Source of the DNA: Thereva unica
Taxonomy: Eukaryota; Arthropoda; Insecta; Diptera; Therevidae
DNA: 64,000 nt
Reading direction: 5' to 3'
Assembly: GCA_949987705.1 (NCBI GenBank)
Contig: OX465282.1
Coordinates: 88,276,070-88,340,069 of the forward strand
Shown here: positions 20,795 to 32,497 of the stretch, piece after piece
Position numbering within the stretch: position 1 is the first letter of the stretch
Layout: every line of letters starts with the position of its first letter
Notes under the pieces: model-generated
What the model saw: only the letters and a program-made list of their open reading frames with translations
The model's database searches: none
What the model was told of the DNA's origin: nothing
Position numbers and translations under genes: made by a program

Positions 20795-21334
20795 TAGTAC
20801 AGTCAATCTGTCACGAAAAAATAGGGAGTCTCCGAAAAATGACATATCGTCGGTCTAGAACCAGAAGAACGTAACCACCAATTTTGAAATTTTACAGGAG
20901 AGCTATTAAAAGGTGAATTTTATGCATTATCGTTATGTGAAATGGAGATACGATAAAATGGAAACTACTACTATTATAAAATGTTATGGCCGAATTTATA
21001 TAAAGACGGATAAAGTAACTCTTCTACAACCAGAAAATTCAAAAAAGGAATTATTTTTTTTGGACATACGTTGTTCTGGTTCTAGACCGACGATATAATG
21101 TAGTTAACAATGTCCTCTACATTTTTTGTTAAATAAACTTTTCACCAAAACCCATAGATTCTGAGAAAAACGCATTTCAAAATTTGAACCCACTTTTTGG
21201 ATTTTCTCAAAAACAGGGGGAGGGGGGACTTCGGAAATTTGACATTAACTTCATTACATGCCCCCCTAACGATTCATCAAGTCAAATTTCGGTAGGTCAT
21301 TTTTCGGAGGCTAACTTACAGATTGACTGTACTA
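20795..21334. mobile_element. TAGT-family TIR element, copy 1 (540 bp), duplication ATA
   Basis: The ends are TAGTACAGTCAATCTGT and complement; a second inverted block, CTCCGAAAAATGAC, lies just inside. ATA flanks it at 20792-20794 and 21335-21337. The end sequence is nearly that of the 1.6-kb elements at 40087 and 43669 (TAGTTCAGTCAATCTGTC). Internally there is an inner inverted pair around the phrase GGTCTAGAACCAGAAGAAC and its complement near 21077. No credible transposase. Confidence 0.82.
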
Positions 21335-21483
21335 ATAGGCGCGTTTCAAATTCGCTCGAAAAGGGACTCAGTTTCTATTGCACCAATTTAGCTGTTTTTT
21401 TTTTTTAATTTGGGTAGCGAATCAAAAAGGCTTGTTTTTCCTGGATGAATCGATATGGAAAAATTTTGTGCAGACTAGTACTA

Positions 21484-21545
21484 GCCGAGTAGTTAGAGCA
21501 TGGTGTTGGTACAATTGTACAATACAAAGGATGTCATTGTGAATA
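21484..21545 (+). repeat. possible tRNA-derived SINE head
   Basis: CTAGCCGAGTAGTTAGAGCA matches an RNA polymerase III A box (tRNA D-arm). The B box expected about 35-40 bp later is poor (GATGTCATTGTGAATATC). If real, it is an old SINE head; it could be chance. Confidence 0.3.
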
Positions 21546-21627
21546 TCTAGACTAATATTCATTCAGCAGCAGGAGAGACGGTTCTACAAGTTAATTTACA
21601 ATTTTGAAGATTGGCATTTATTTTCAA

Positions 21628-22306
21628 CTAGCAAAAAACCCGCGTGCGTTGCAACGCCTTTCAATAAAAAAAGATTATGTGTGCACAGTCCGCGGTAGGA
21701 AAAAGTATAATGAAAAAAAGAACAAATCTGCAAAATTGATTTTGGATACATATAAAAATTTAGAGTTACCTATAAAAAATATGTTACAACTTTTTTTTAA
21801 ATTTGATGTTGAGCGCCACCTATCGGAAGAAGTACAATCGACACCTAGCAAACATAGGTGGCAAATTCGTCAGCCATATTGGCGCGGCCATTTTGAATTT
21901 ATAAGGTCAGATCAAACATTCGTTATTTGCTACCTCAAAAAACCCCAGATATCGATTTTCATTGGAATCGGATCACAATTGGCAAATTCGTCGGCCATAT
22001 TGGCGCGGCCATTTTGAATTTTTAAGTTTTGACCACAAATTCGTTTTTAGCGACATTAAGAACCCCTAGATACCCACTTTCATTGAAATCGGAACACAAT
22101 TTGCAAATTCATATTTTGGTGGCCATTTTGAATTTCGGTCATTTTTCGGCGGCCATTTTGAATTTCGAAAATCGGGCTTCGAGGTGTTTCAGGGCAGACC
22201 CCAACGGACCTTCGTGCAAAATTTCGAAGCTCTACGATGACTGGTGCGCCCGCTATAGCGCACACATACATACACGCATACAGAAACTTTCTTTTATTAA
22301 TTAAGA
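21628..22306 (+). repeat. dispersed repeat with GTGCGTTGCAACGC start
   Basis: It begins CTAGCAAAAAACCCGCGTGC and GTTGCAACGCC, and ends in CACACATACATACACGCATA with TTTATTAATTAAGATAG. The interior repeats 'GGCCATTTTGAATTT' five times, with phrases of the type 'CATTGAAATCGGAACACAAT' and 'TTCGAAGCTCTACGATGACT'. A partial copy lies at 26369-26560 and a relative at 11935-12300. The structure resembles a non-autonomous LINE-derived or Helitron-like repeat. The 137-codon frame inside is repeat-derived. Confidence 0.6.
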
Positions 22307-23099
22307 TAGTTTAACGTTCGAGGTTTTAATATAATACATATGTAATTTGGTGACACTTCCAATAAATGCATTTTGATCCTAATGTCACCAATTTTATAGG
22401 AATAGTTGGATTTTCGTGAATGGCTAATGGCTCCAAATGTATTGAAAACTTTTTCATTGTGCAGTCCTGAGTGCAGAATCACAGTTTTATTTATATGTAC
22501 ACGGCACAATAAAACGCTCAAAATTAATTAATTTTACGTATGGCCTCTGTTATATTTAATTCCCATATATGAACACAATTGCAATATGCGACTTTAAAAG
22601 GTAATAAAAGTTGGTTTTTTTGGCATTGATTTTTCCTACTATAAAAAATTTGTTCTATTTTTCAATTTAGTTTATTGTTCTTGAAAATTTTTGTTATTGA
22701 AGACTTCTAGATTTCAATTCATAAATGGTATAGAAAATTGCCCTCGAATTTCGAGTGATGAGTCCTATTTGCAATAATTGTAAATGCTTTAACTCATGGT
22801 TTTGATCACACTTCAAATAAATGCATTTTTAATCTAATGCCCCCAAATTTTTAAGGAATAGTTGGTTTTTCGATAGGAGTTAATAATAGTGATGCACAAA
22901 AATGGTCATTAAGTTTTCTCCTCCAATCTTCTCGCTCACTGTCTAGAGTCCTCCAATTTCGTATGCCCAACAGGCGTTCAGCGTCTGTATCTACGGCATC
23001 TTTTCCTCAGCCATCCTGCTGTCACCGATTATGATTCTCTTATACATATATTTTCTTCACTGGTCTGTTTTCCTGCATTTGCGTCCTTATTTTGATTTA

Positions 23100-23303
23100 G
23101 TTCACGATGTCTATCTCTTTGTAAATTTGGTAAAGTTTGTCATTGTATCTGATTTTCCACATACCGTTTACGTTTAATGGGCAAATAATGTGTCTTAAGA
23201 TTTCTCTCCTAATTAGTTTGCGACTTTTTGGGGTCATAGTCCACACCTTCGAGTCACAACATAGTCCATTCAAAACGCGCGTTATGGTGTTCCAAAATAA
23301 CAC
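23100..23303 (-). pseudogene. LINE C-terminal fragment
   Basis: A minus-strand frame whose second half, RKLIRREILRHIICPLNVNG followed by MWKIRYNDKLYQIYKEIDIV, has the composition of the region after the RT in RTE-like insect LINEs (the family text is of the type RYNDELYELY..DI). The same region, on the plus strand and from a different copy, occurs at 57270-57340 (FYNDEIYERYSDIDIVEK). Only about 65 codons survive. Confidence 0.6.
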
Positions 23304-23329
23304 CGTTAAGAAAATCGAACCCTAAACGT

Positions 23330-24440
23330 TTTTGGGGTCACTGATCACGAAAGTCGAGGTCCTGCGGTCCTAAAACATGGGCGTCACCCCTAAAAATGCA
23401 AAAAACAACCCTTTTTAGGGGGTTTTCGCGATTATTTCAATAATAATGAAAACGAATGCGATGAAATGGACTTTTTTTAATATTTATTTGTGAAGGTGGT
23501 TGATTTGCACTAAATTAAGGCGAACTTTATGATAAGGGGTAGTCCTAAAGGGTTGAAACTACCCCTAAATCGGCCAAAAATGGCAAAAATTGCAAAAAAA
23601 AATTTCAAGTTTATGCTTCAAATTCGATTGTGGGCGTAATGTCAGGCAAAAATAAAATATTTTCAATCCTTAAGGGGTTAAAACTACCCCCACTATAATA
23701 AAAACAACTTTATATAAAAAAATTGCAAATTTTTTTTTTCGCCTTTTGTTTGAAATTTGGTTCAAAAGGTATCATTATCAGCAAAAAAAATTAATTTTTT
23801 CAACCCTTAAAGGGGTAAAACTACCCCTACATTAAAATTGTAATTGTTGCAGTTTTTTTGCCAAAAAATTTTAAAAATTTAAAAACCATAAAAAAATTTA
23901 AAAACCAGAATTTTAATGATTGGATATTTTAAAGAGAGCCTTTGATATGATACGCAAAAAAATCAGGACCAACATGGAAGATTTTCTTTTGGCGCAGTAA
24001 CAAATTTAACTTTTTAAATTCACTTAAATCCAAAATGCATTATGCAAAAACTATTTGACCGACAGTGATAGGCTTTAATTAAATTGGAAAATAATGGTCA
24101 CTTATTTACTTGTGATAACTTTAAAGTGAGGTACTTTTTTCGCAGTTTTCGGCTATTTTGCAATGCAAAAATTCAAATTTCAAAAATCCAAATAAGGTTT
24201 AGCAAAACCAATAACGAACAAAACAGACTCAAATTTTTTTTCGAATAGAAGCCATCGTTAAGAGATATTTAACAAGGAAGGTCAAAAAACAGGGAATTTT
24301 TAGTGAGTTTTTCAGTTTTTAGGCTACCACAAATTTTCCTGGGAGTTTCATGCTTGCGCACCCCCTAGATATTGTTGGGGTGTCATTTATGACCGATTCC
24401 ACCGAAAAAGTCCGTTAAATCACGCCAAAACCACTGGAAA
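23330..24440. repeat. non-coding repeat block with AGGGGTAAAACTACCCC modules
   Basis: Three or four modules of the type TTAAGGGGTTAAAACTACCCC occur near 23535, 23675, 23810 and in altered form near 23395, about 130-145 bp apart and separated by A-rich text. Each module is itself a short inverted repeat (GGGGT..ACCCC). The block continues as AT-rich sequence with no ORF to 24440. Confidence 0.45.
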
Positions 24441-24461
24441 TCCTCCAGCTCCCGGACTAAC

Positions 24462-24545
24462 AGGGGGCGTAACAATATGTGGCAATTGGAGAGGCATCTG
24501 TTTATTATCTACTGCGGTAAAGGCCTGTCTCACCTATTATTATCA
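24462..24545 (+). pseudogene. LINE RT fragment (same family as 46.5 kb)
   Basis: Reads GVTICGNWRGICLLSTAVKA on the plus strand and matches 49112-49160 (DNWRGICLLSTVGK) at nucleotide level. A detached piece of about 85 bp from the RT of the LINE family present in full at 46.5-52 kb. Confidence 0.7.
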
Positions 24546-25227
24546 ATAGTACAGGATCCGTAGAAGAACGACCTTCACCGATCGGTTAACCAAATGAAAG
24601 GAGGAGGCCAGAAAATGTATGGGCTTTGGTACCACCTCCAATAGCTACATATGTGTCATATGACGTTGGATAGGTATATTTGAGCTGAATATAAGTACTA
24701 TGGCGCCTAGTTCGAAATCTTTGTCCGTTTTGAGAAACACGGTCAGAACTGTACAAAAATAGAGTTTTACATATCACCCTGTATTTTTGTAGACCTATAA
24801 TCTGTGTTCATGAAGAGGGCACCTATCTATGGTGGAACAATTGATGGTTCTACCTTCCCTAGTTTAGGAGTTATGAGTGCTCAAAGTCCAACTTAAGGGT
24901 TTTTTAACAAAAATATCAACTTCAGCTACTTATTTTTTGGAGAGGCAAAGTAAAGACTGCAAGAGCTGCAATCCCTACAATAACTTAAGGCAATTTAAAA
25001 AAACATATCAACGAAAAGGCTTACGCAAAATTATATTACAACATTTTTATTGAACATAGTGTGTGCACCACGTATACTACAACCGTGTATAAGTATAGTT
25101 CTTTCCCGAAATATACAAATGTGCTGCTCTTTTTAAATACTGAAAAATATAGCAACAATTTTTATAAATTTTAAAACTACAAGCACTATCCTTCCTCTAC
25201 TGGATTTCACTCATAGTCATATAATTT

Positions 25228-26325
25228 TTAAAAATTGTTAAAAAAATCAGTCAATAAAGTACCGCACAAATTCACAATCATTCCACCCACTAAATTGTAC
25301 GAAAAGCATTGGTTGAAATCGCAGCTGTCTATCGGATAATCTATATATTCTCTAAATAAATAAAGCTCCGCATATATATTTCTTTTCTTCACTGCAAATG
25401 TCACTGGGAAATTATAGATTAAATGTCGTATTTCGTCGTTTTCCTTAGAAAAACAATGCGTATTTTTTCTGCATTCATCTACAAAGAAATTGGCGAAAAA
25501 TCGTGAAGCTTTTATGGCATTTGGTGAATGATTAATAGTTGAATACGTAAACTCGTAGGCGTTTTTTTCTGGATGAAATTGTACACCATAGAAAGGATAT
25601 CTGAAATTATTATACATATTAATTAATCATATTTACATTTTCTTTTTCATATATACTTACTTTCTATGTTCCATTGTGGATATAAACAAGAATCCTGTGG
25701 TATAGGAACTAAGAGATGTCTCTTGCCACTCATCTTCTAATCCAAATTTATGGAAAGCCTGATTAAGAATAAAGCACATTTAATTTTTTTAACTATATTG
25801 TCAGTAAAAATATTTTACGTCCTGAGTAACACAATAGCTGTGATTGTTGAAAGCTACATTTTCTGTTGCTAGAATATCAAAAAGGTCCTGCTTTATACCT
25901 TTAAACATTTTACTTTGTTCAAATCCTTGCAAAAAATAATATTCATTTTTAAGTATAATTTTACACCTAAGTGATTAAATCTTACCAAGTATAAATTCAA
26001 GCCGTAAAGATCTTCTGATGCGTGGATAACTTCGTCGAGGATCTTGTTCGTCTTTGGAGGTTATTACCAGAAGAAGTTCAAAACCGAGGCAAGTACCCCA
26101 TATTGGGAAGTAGTCTCCATTGTCGTTCATTTGAGTAGCCAATTTATAAATAATTTTTCCAGTGTATAGATAGTCCTTATTCTTCAAAAAGGCAGCGGCT
26201 CCGCCTGGAATTAAAATTCTGGAAATGAACAGATATTACTGTTGACGGGTTTTGTGGTTTATAACCGCATTTACCCGTTTATTTGCTTTAACATTTTTTC
26301 ATAGTAATCATAATTCCTTCCAAGC
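25228..26325 (-). CDS. gamma-glutamyl hydrolase, paralogue B (five 3' exons)
   Basis: The most compact of the three minus-strand GGH genes. Exons: 26275-26325, 25986-26218, 25819-25925, 25661-25758 and 25228-25600; 287 codons in phase, every border AG/GT. Key motifs: YYEKMLKQING, ILIPGGAAAF, NDNGDYFPIWGTCLGFE (active-site Cys), GFEQSKMFKG and YPFYGVQFHPEKNAYEF (active-site His). Its last exon is the longest of the three and gives a different C-terminal tail ending LLTDFFNNF. The enzyme cleaves the gamma-glutamyl bonds of folyl and antifolate polyglutamates. Upstream of 26325 a repeat fragment (26369-26560) begins almost at once, and the N-terminal exon was not found. Confidence 0.9.
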
Positions 26326-26368
26326 CTGCAGGAGAAAAATATGCATGAGGTTACTTTTATGTAAATAC

Positions 26369-26560
26369 TAGGAGAAACCCACGTGCGTTGCAACGCCTTT
26401 TAATAAAAAAAATTATGTGTGCATAGCCCGGGATAAGAAAAGGGTATAATGAAACAAAGAGCATGATTTTTGGGTACATAAAAATATAGTTACCTAAAAA
26501 AAATATATTACACCCTTTTTTAAAATTCGAGGTTAAGCACCACATATCGGAAAAAGCAGC
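26369..26560 (+). repeat. partial copy of the 21.6-kb repeat
   Basis: GAGAAACCCACGTGCGTTGC and the next 160 bp follow 21630-21790 closely (AATTATGTGTGCATAGCCCG, ATATATTACACCC). It stops abruptly, so it is a 5' fragment. It lies immediately upstream of GGH paralogue B and may have displaced its N-terminal exon. Confidence 0.6.
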
Positions 26561-26629
26561 GCAAAGCGAGAGTTGGGCAATATCCAACTTTTCTGCTTAG
26601 CAACGCGAAACATAACCTAAAATATCTTC

Positions 26630-26896
26630 GGAATAACCACAATCAGCGCTTTTCTTTCAGCAGATTTAAAAGTAGATCGTATAATGGTTTACTCATTCGA
26701 GTTTGGGAAAAAAGTCCGCATCATCTAATCTTTTTATCATTTGAAATGAAGTATTAAAAAATCCCATTTCATCTCTATTGATGTTGACTGGTCTAACCCA
26801 CCACCTTTTATTTTTTTTATTTTTATTTTGTTTGTATAACACGTAAAGTATATAAATTTCTAATAAAAAACTGTATAATTTCATTAATTCATTCAT
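26630..26896 (-). pseudogene. PIF/Harbinger transposase N-terminal fragment
   Basis: On the minus strand RWWVRPVNINRDEMGFFNTS is the conserved opening of HARBI1/ALP1-like transposases, preceded by a Lys/Asn-rich linker and a short hydrophobic N-terminus. After DADFFPKLE a frameshift is needed to reach MSKPLYDLLLNLLKEK, the next conserved block, which ends in a stop near 26640. The DDE catalytic domain is absent. A dead fragment, possibly part of a longer Harbinger derivative reaching to about 27.9 kb. Confidence 0.72.
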
Positions 26897-27359
26897 TTTT
26901 CTATTTTTTTATTTAATTTTCTGCGGCACTTGTTAGAAATTCAAACTCGATTTATCAAATAGATCAACGCAAGGCTAAGCTGCTATGTGACTAGGCTGCG
27001 TAAACGCGAGGAAAAGTCATAAAAGGCTAAGCTACGCAACGCAACGCTGCTATGTACACAAATTTCATATTTCTTTATAGAATTTACTACAAATTATTTC
27101 TGTAGCAAATGCGTAAAATACAAAAACCTGAATATTAAAAAAAATATAAAAAAGGACGTTTTTCATTCATAATTTGTAAATTTTTTAAGTAATCATTAAC
27201 CTGCCCGAAAATACACCTCGCTCTAGCAATGCGCAGCCGCGACTGATTACATGAACCTGGTGACAGAATTTCGCGCAAACGCGGTGCGGACATTGAGAGA
27301 TAGAATAGTGTATGTGTATTGCAATGCGATCTAACGAAATGTGGCTTGAGCACTACCAT

Positions 27360-27870
27360 AGCCTTCTATTAAAATATAAGTACACAATTAAAAGTGAATT
27401 TCAAGTGATTTGAAATTATTATAGAATAGCTATTAAAAACATAAGTATACACAATATGAATAGCAATTACTTTTTGGCTTTCCCCTACACATTTTTCTGC
27501 ACTTATGTATGTATTTAAAAATTATTCTATGACACTCTTTAATCACTTTAAATTCATTTTAAAATCATTACGACACAAATTCAACATTTTTTCGCTAAAT
27601 TAACTCAAAAAACCACCACGAATGTAAACAAAAATGGCCACCTTATCATTTATCACTCTTAAAATGCACTTAATCATTCACTTTTTTTAATTTTTTCTAT
27701 TAAACGCTGGAGCACTAATTCACGCGCGATTTTATTAACTTTAATATATATTTAATGCTTTTTTAACTGCAAGTTTAACAAATTTTTATGCGCGGCGACA
27801 CGTATTTCACCACCGAACAAACTTTGACGTTTAGACAGACCCGGTCAAAGTACTAGTGCACACTCAAGCA
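27360..27870. repeat. relative of the long-TIR element at 52.1-53.0 kb
   Basis: 27540-27720 and 52595-52760 share an ordered series of phrases: AATCACTTTAAA, AATTCAACATTTTTTTCG-like, AACTCAAAAAACCACCACGA, ATGTAAACAAAAATGGCC and CACTTAATCATTCACTTTTT. This is therefore a diverged copy of the same non-coding element. I could not fix its ends. No ORF. Confidence 0.45.
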
Positions 27871-28304
27871 GCTCAAAAGTTGTGCATGGCTTGTATATAT
27901 AGAAGGCTATGCTATGGCACTACGCACACACAGCGTAAGTGGAAAAAAAGTTGTTTGTGTGTTGTATTTTGAGTCGTGTTTTGGTGTTGGTGGGCATTAT
28001 GTTTATGTTTTGAATCGTGTGCTGGTGATGGGGATAAGAAATTTGTTGAATTTCATAATTATTTCGAAATTGTGGTGATGAAATTAGTACCTAGAACAAA
28101 TACAAGTCCTGTAGGATAGAAATTTAATACGCAAATCATACAGCTTTTTCAATTTATTTCGTATCACGTCCACTTGTCACTTTGATTTTTAGGTTGTGTC
28201 AAAGTCGAAACGCGACACCAGCACCGCGACTTTGTGTCAGTGAAAAATCCGCACACACCGCGAAGCCAATGTCCGCACCGCCATTGCGCGTAATTCTGTC
28301 ACTA

Positions 28305-28783
28305 CCCAGTGGGAAAAGGAGTGCTCCAAGAACCATCTTGGAGCGCACCAAAAGGAGCATAGAGTGCTCCCGTTGCCATACCCGTTCTATATTCTTTTTA
28401 ATATTGCATGTCAATGCGAGGGAGCATACGTTTTTATGCTCCCAAAAAGGTGTTGTTGGAGCATTACAAAAAAGCTTTTTGAAAAAGAAATATTCATGGG
28501 CGCCTTTGTGTATGTGATCCGGTATCGAAAAGCTTTTATTTTCTTCATCTTTTGCAATTGCCTTTTTCTTTCCAAACCCGAGAGTGGCTTTACCAAAGCA
28601 GTCTCCCAACTAAATTCTATCCACTTCCAACTAGAACGCTTTTGAAGAGCATAAAAACGTATGCTCCCTTGCAATGACATGCAATGTTAAAAGGTATATG
28701 GAACTGGTATGGGACCGGGAGCGCTGTAAGTTTCTTTTGGAGTGCTCAAAGATGGCTGTTGGAGCACTCCATTTCCCGCTGGG
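28305..28783. mobile_element. 479-bp element with CCCAGYGGGAAA ends
   Basis: The left end, CCCAGTGGGAAAAGGAGTGC, is answered by the complement CCCAGCGGGAAATGGAGTGC on the right. Inversion continues for about 160 bp, including TTGCATGTCA, GGGAGCATACGTTTTTATGC and a CAAAAAGC/GCTTTTGA block. No exact target duplication is visible. The overlapping short frames are by-products of this palindromic layout. It shares its terminal motif with 28978, 34094 and 34555. Confidence 0.75.
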
Positions 28784-28977
28784 TTTATCCTACAAGATTA
28801 TCGATGCGAAAGAGGAACGAGCTCACAGTGGCCCCAGTCGGTTTGTTGTAAGGGAAGTGTGTAGTGCGTGTTGATTTATATTTTAGTGGAAAATTTCGCT
28901 AGAAGAAAAAAACAGTGTGTTGATGATGTTTTTCTCAATAAATACGCGGTGAGTTTTGTATCTTAATCGCATTATAT

Positions 28978-29215
28978 CCCAGCGGGAAAAACCCGAATTG
29001 ATTCCATCCGAATGAATTCCGAAGTTATTACAAAGTAATTAGTTCGCCATTAAGAGGCAAACAAAACCCTTTTTACCGTTGTTCTTCTCTTTTCAATGCA
29101 CATTTTTACAGCGGGAAAACCCCGAATTGCTTCCATCCGAAAGAACTCCGAATATTTAGAGGCTAACAAAGACCTTTTTACCCTATGTTGACCTTTTGTT
29201 TTCAATGGACGTTTG
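28978..29215. repeat. two tandem copies of a ~125-bp AGCGGGAAAA unit
   Basis: Unit 1 (28978-29103), CCCAGCGGGAAAAACCCGAA then TTGATTCCATCCGAATGAA, and unit 2 (29109-29215), AGCGGGAAAACCCCGAATTG then CTTCCATCCGAAAGAAC, also share AGAGGCAAACAAAACCCTTT-type text and TTTTCAATG. The first six bases of unit 1 repeat the CCCAGCGGG terminus of neighbouring elements, so these could be subterminal repeats at the left end of the element that carries the 30.5-kb gene. Confidence 0.6.
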
Positions 29216-29389
29216 TACTTCTTGGAAAAGTTTTACATAATATTTTGAAATGGCAAGTCGTGTTGAATGAACTTGGAAGAAGTTTTCATTCATAGTTTCT
29301 GTTTCAAACCGTGACGACTGAAGTGATTTGTATCAAAAAAGTAGTGAAAAAGACATTTTGACAGTTTTAGAAAGGTAAAATTATATATT

Positions 29390-29475
29390 TGTGAAGAACT
29401 AATAATTTTATTTGCGAAGAACGATAAAAAGTGAATTTTATTTGTGAAGAACTTTATTTGTGAAGAACTAATAAC
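29390..29475 (+). repeat. short tandem TTTATTTGTGAAGAAC repeats
   Basis: Four to five imperfect copies of TTTATTTGTGAAGAAC in 85 bp (TTTGTGAAGAACTAATAATT, TTATTTGCGAAGAACG, TTATTTGTGAAGAACT twice). Non-coding, in the presumed 5' region of the gene at 30.5 kb. Confidence 0.6.
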
Positions 29476-30517
29476 TAGTGTGTATTATTTTAATAGTTTA
29501 AAAAAAATAGTTAAGGTAAGCGTTTAAAAATTATACATATATTTGAATGAACTTATAATATAGTGATACCTCTAACTGCACGGTAGATAGTTTCTACAAA
29601 AACAGCGCGCAAACCGAAACCCGCTTTGTATGAATTATGGGGTTAAGTTAGACAAAGTGCAAAAAAGCAGGAAAAGGTCTTTATTCAACGAAAATATTAC
29701 AAAAACATAAAGTAACTCATAATTATAAAAAACAATAGTCTTTAATTCAACGAATATTTGTAGATAAAAAAGCAAAGCGAGCAAAAATTTCATTATTCTG
29801 TAGGATCTGATTTTAATCAGTTCCGATTAGTTTGTTAGCTTACCAAATTTAAACTTTTCTTTATAAATTTCTGCATATGGGGCAAATTTCTGCAATTTCT
29901 GCCGCTTCAGGCTGTCAAATTTCTCCGAAATTATAAAGAACGCTTCTTATCTAGATCTATTTCTAAAGCTTCTTGTTCAAGTTGACTACTAAGTTTTTAA
30001 AAATTTGCAATTGTTTCACTGGTAAACTTTTGTCCTAAAATATCTACATCTTCTTCACTTTCATTATTTATTGTCTCCAAATATCGCCAATTGTAATATT
30101 TTCTTTTTTAGTTAATAAAACTTCCGTGATATCTTCTGTTGTGAAGCTGTCACAATTTCCTCAGTTTCAAGAATTTCTACAACAACTTGTCTTATACAGC
30201 TTTCAAGCCATATTTTTGGAAATACAGCAAGCTATAGTAAATCCATGGTTATTTAATTTTAACTTAAGGGATTCCCAAAAAATCATGTTAAAATATTCTT
30301 TTTCTTAATAACAAAAATGTAGTTACGATATTTTCCGCGCAGCCCGAGAATTTTGTATTAAAAACTTGGATGCGCAATTGCGAAATCGCTCAATTGAAAA
30401 CCGTGCAGACAGAGAGATTACTGTACATACCGTTGTGCGAAAAAGTAACTTGTCTTGAAGTTTATTGGAGAAATTGTGTATAATTAAATTTAACTTTTTT
30501 GATTTCAATTAGACAAC

Positions 30518-32409
30518 ATGTTTCCAAAAAGAGGATTAAGTAGACGCCAGATTGCATACGACATTAAAAGACTAAGGCAACATTACAAAACCAAAAGTAA
30601 TGCTAATGTAAATGTCTCTGAAAGGGAAGAAGAATTAGACATTGAAGATAATTCATATGATATTAATAATATAAAAAATTTATCAGATATTCCCGATATT
30701 GATTCTGTTCCGTCTTTGAAAGATGAATTAAGAAAATGGTGTATCCAATATAAGCCATCAAGAAAAAGTGTAGATTCTTTATTACAAATTTTAAAAGATC
30801 AGATTTTGGAGCTTCCAGCCTGTTATAATAGCTTAATTAAAAACAAAGAAAAGGTAGTATTAAGAACAGTTGCACCTGGCCAATATTGGCATTATGGCCT
30901 GAAAAATCAACTGGATAAAATAAAAGATGTTATATATGAATATGAAGAAATCAATCTGGACGTCAATATCGATGGGTTACCACTTTTTAGAAGTTCAAAT
31001 ACTAGTCTTTGGCCAATATTAATAAAAATTGTCAATATAACGAACGTCAAAATTCTTTTGATTGGAGCTTATATAGGAGTTAAGAAACCCAACAACATTG
31101 ATACATTTTTGCATGATTTTGTCACAGAAATGAAAGATTTACTAGAAAACGGCTTAAGAGTAAAAGATAAAGTTTTAAAAATTTCATTGAGGTCATTTAT
31201 TTTATAGGCCCCTCAAAATCATTTGTTTGCTGTATAGCAGGACATACAGCCCTTCATGGGTGCACAAAATGTGATCAAGTAGGGAAACGAATTAATAATG
31301 TTACGGTGTTCGACACAAAAATTGCATCCCTATTTACCGATGAGAGTTTTTCGGAGAGAGTATATAAATACTTACACCAATCTTATTTTCAAACAAAAAA
31401 AAGTTCTTTAGAAGAGCTTGGTGTAAAAATGATATCACAAGTCGCACTTGATCCCATGCACCTTATAGATTTAGGAGTAACAAGGAAATTTTTGTTAAGG
31501 TTATTAAAGAATAATATTCTCATTTGTTACAAAATAACCAATGAAGTGAAATCACATATATCGGATCAATTGGTAGCATTGTCAGCATTTATTCCGAAGG
31601 AGTTTGCAAGAAAGCCTAGACACTTAAATGAAATAAAGAATTGGAAAGCTACTGAATATCGCCAGTTTATTTTATATACAGGAATATGTGTATTACGAAA
31701 TAATGTGCATGAAGACGTATATTATACTTTTCTTCTACTACATTGTGCGTATAGATTGCTCTCGTGTCCAAGAAGCTATCTAACAAACATTTCCACTGCA
31801 CAAGATCTTTTGGAGTCTTTTGTAGAAAATTTTCCTAGAATATTTGGAGAAGATAGTGTGACGTACAACGTTCACCATCTCTTACATTTAACCGCTTGTG
31901 CGAAGGATTTAGGTGTTTTAACAAACTTTACCGCCTATGCTTTTGAAAATGAATTGCAACAAATCAAAAGATTAATAAAAAATCCAAGGAAGATTTTGCA
32001 ACAATTATTTAATAAACTTAAATATGAAAATGCTATCAAGGAAACGGAATCTACAGGCTTCAAGATGCGTGCAAACGAAATAATGACTTATAATACAGAC
32101 AAAGTGTTTTTTAGCAAAAATGAACCAAATAACTACTGCTGCATAGCGCCATATACACCAATTCAAGTGACAAAATTCTACGAAGATGAGACCGGGAATA
32201 AATTTGTTCATGGAAAAAAATTACAAGATGTAAAAGATTTCTTCACAGAGCCCTTGCCATCAATAGCAGCTTTGGGAATAAGTACTGCGAGTATAGATCC
32301 CAGTGAAGAAGTAGAGATTTTTAGCATAAATAGCATAAACTGCAAATTATTACGCCTGCCGTTTGAAAACAAATCTCTACTTATACCAGTCTTGCATGAT
32401 TGTACATAA
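30518..32409 (+). pseudogene. transposase-like gene (CACTA/Tnp2-type), one damaged site
   Basis: Two long frames of one protein of about 630 residues. Part 1 (30518-31207), from MFPKRGLSRRQIAYDIKRLR, holds an acidic linker, then VAPGQYWHYGLKNQL and NIDGLPLFRSSNTSLWPILI, which resembles the 'DGLPLFKSSSxxxWPIL' signature of insect Tnp2/DUF4218-like transposon proteins. Part 2 (31306-32409) has a LDPMHLIDLGVTRKFL block, KPRHLNEIKNWKATEYRQF and VHHLLHLT. Between them CCIAGHTALHGCTKCDQVG, a zinc-ribbon-like segment, is readable after one in-frame TAG and one missing base near 31205-31216. A splice-acceptor-like tract (TTTGATTTCAATTAG) precedes the ATG. Otherwise the gene looks intact and may be a recent lesion or a sequence error. 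Confidence 0.68.
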
Positions 32410-32497
32410 TTAAATTTCTGTGAGTGAAATCACCTTTTTTTAAATACTGTTATCTAATTATGTTGTATAACTTAATAAAAAACTAAAACTTTTAGAA

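Noticed and set aside
28182..28680. Four overlapping frames of 89-136 codons
   Set aside because: They lie in a long-TIR element, mirror each other on both strands and have no motif.
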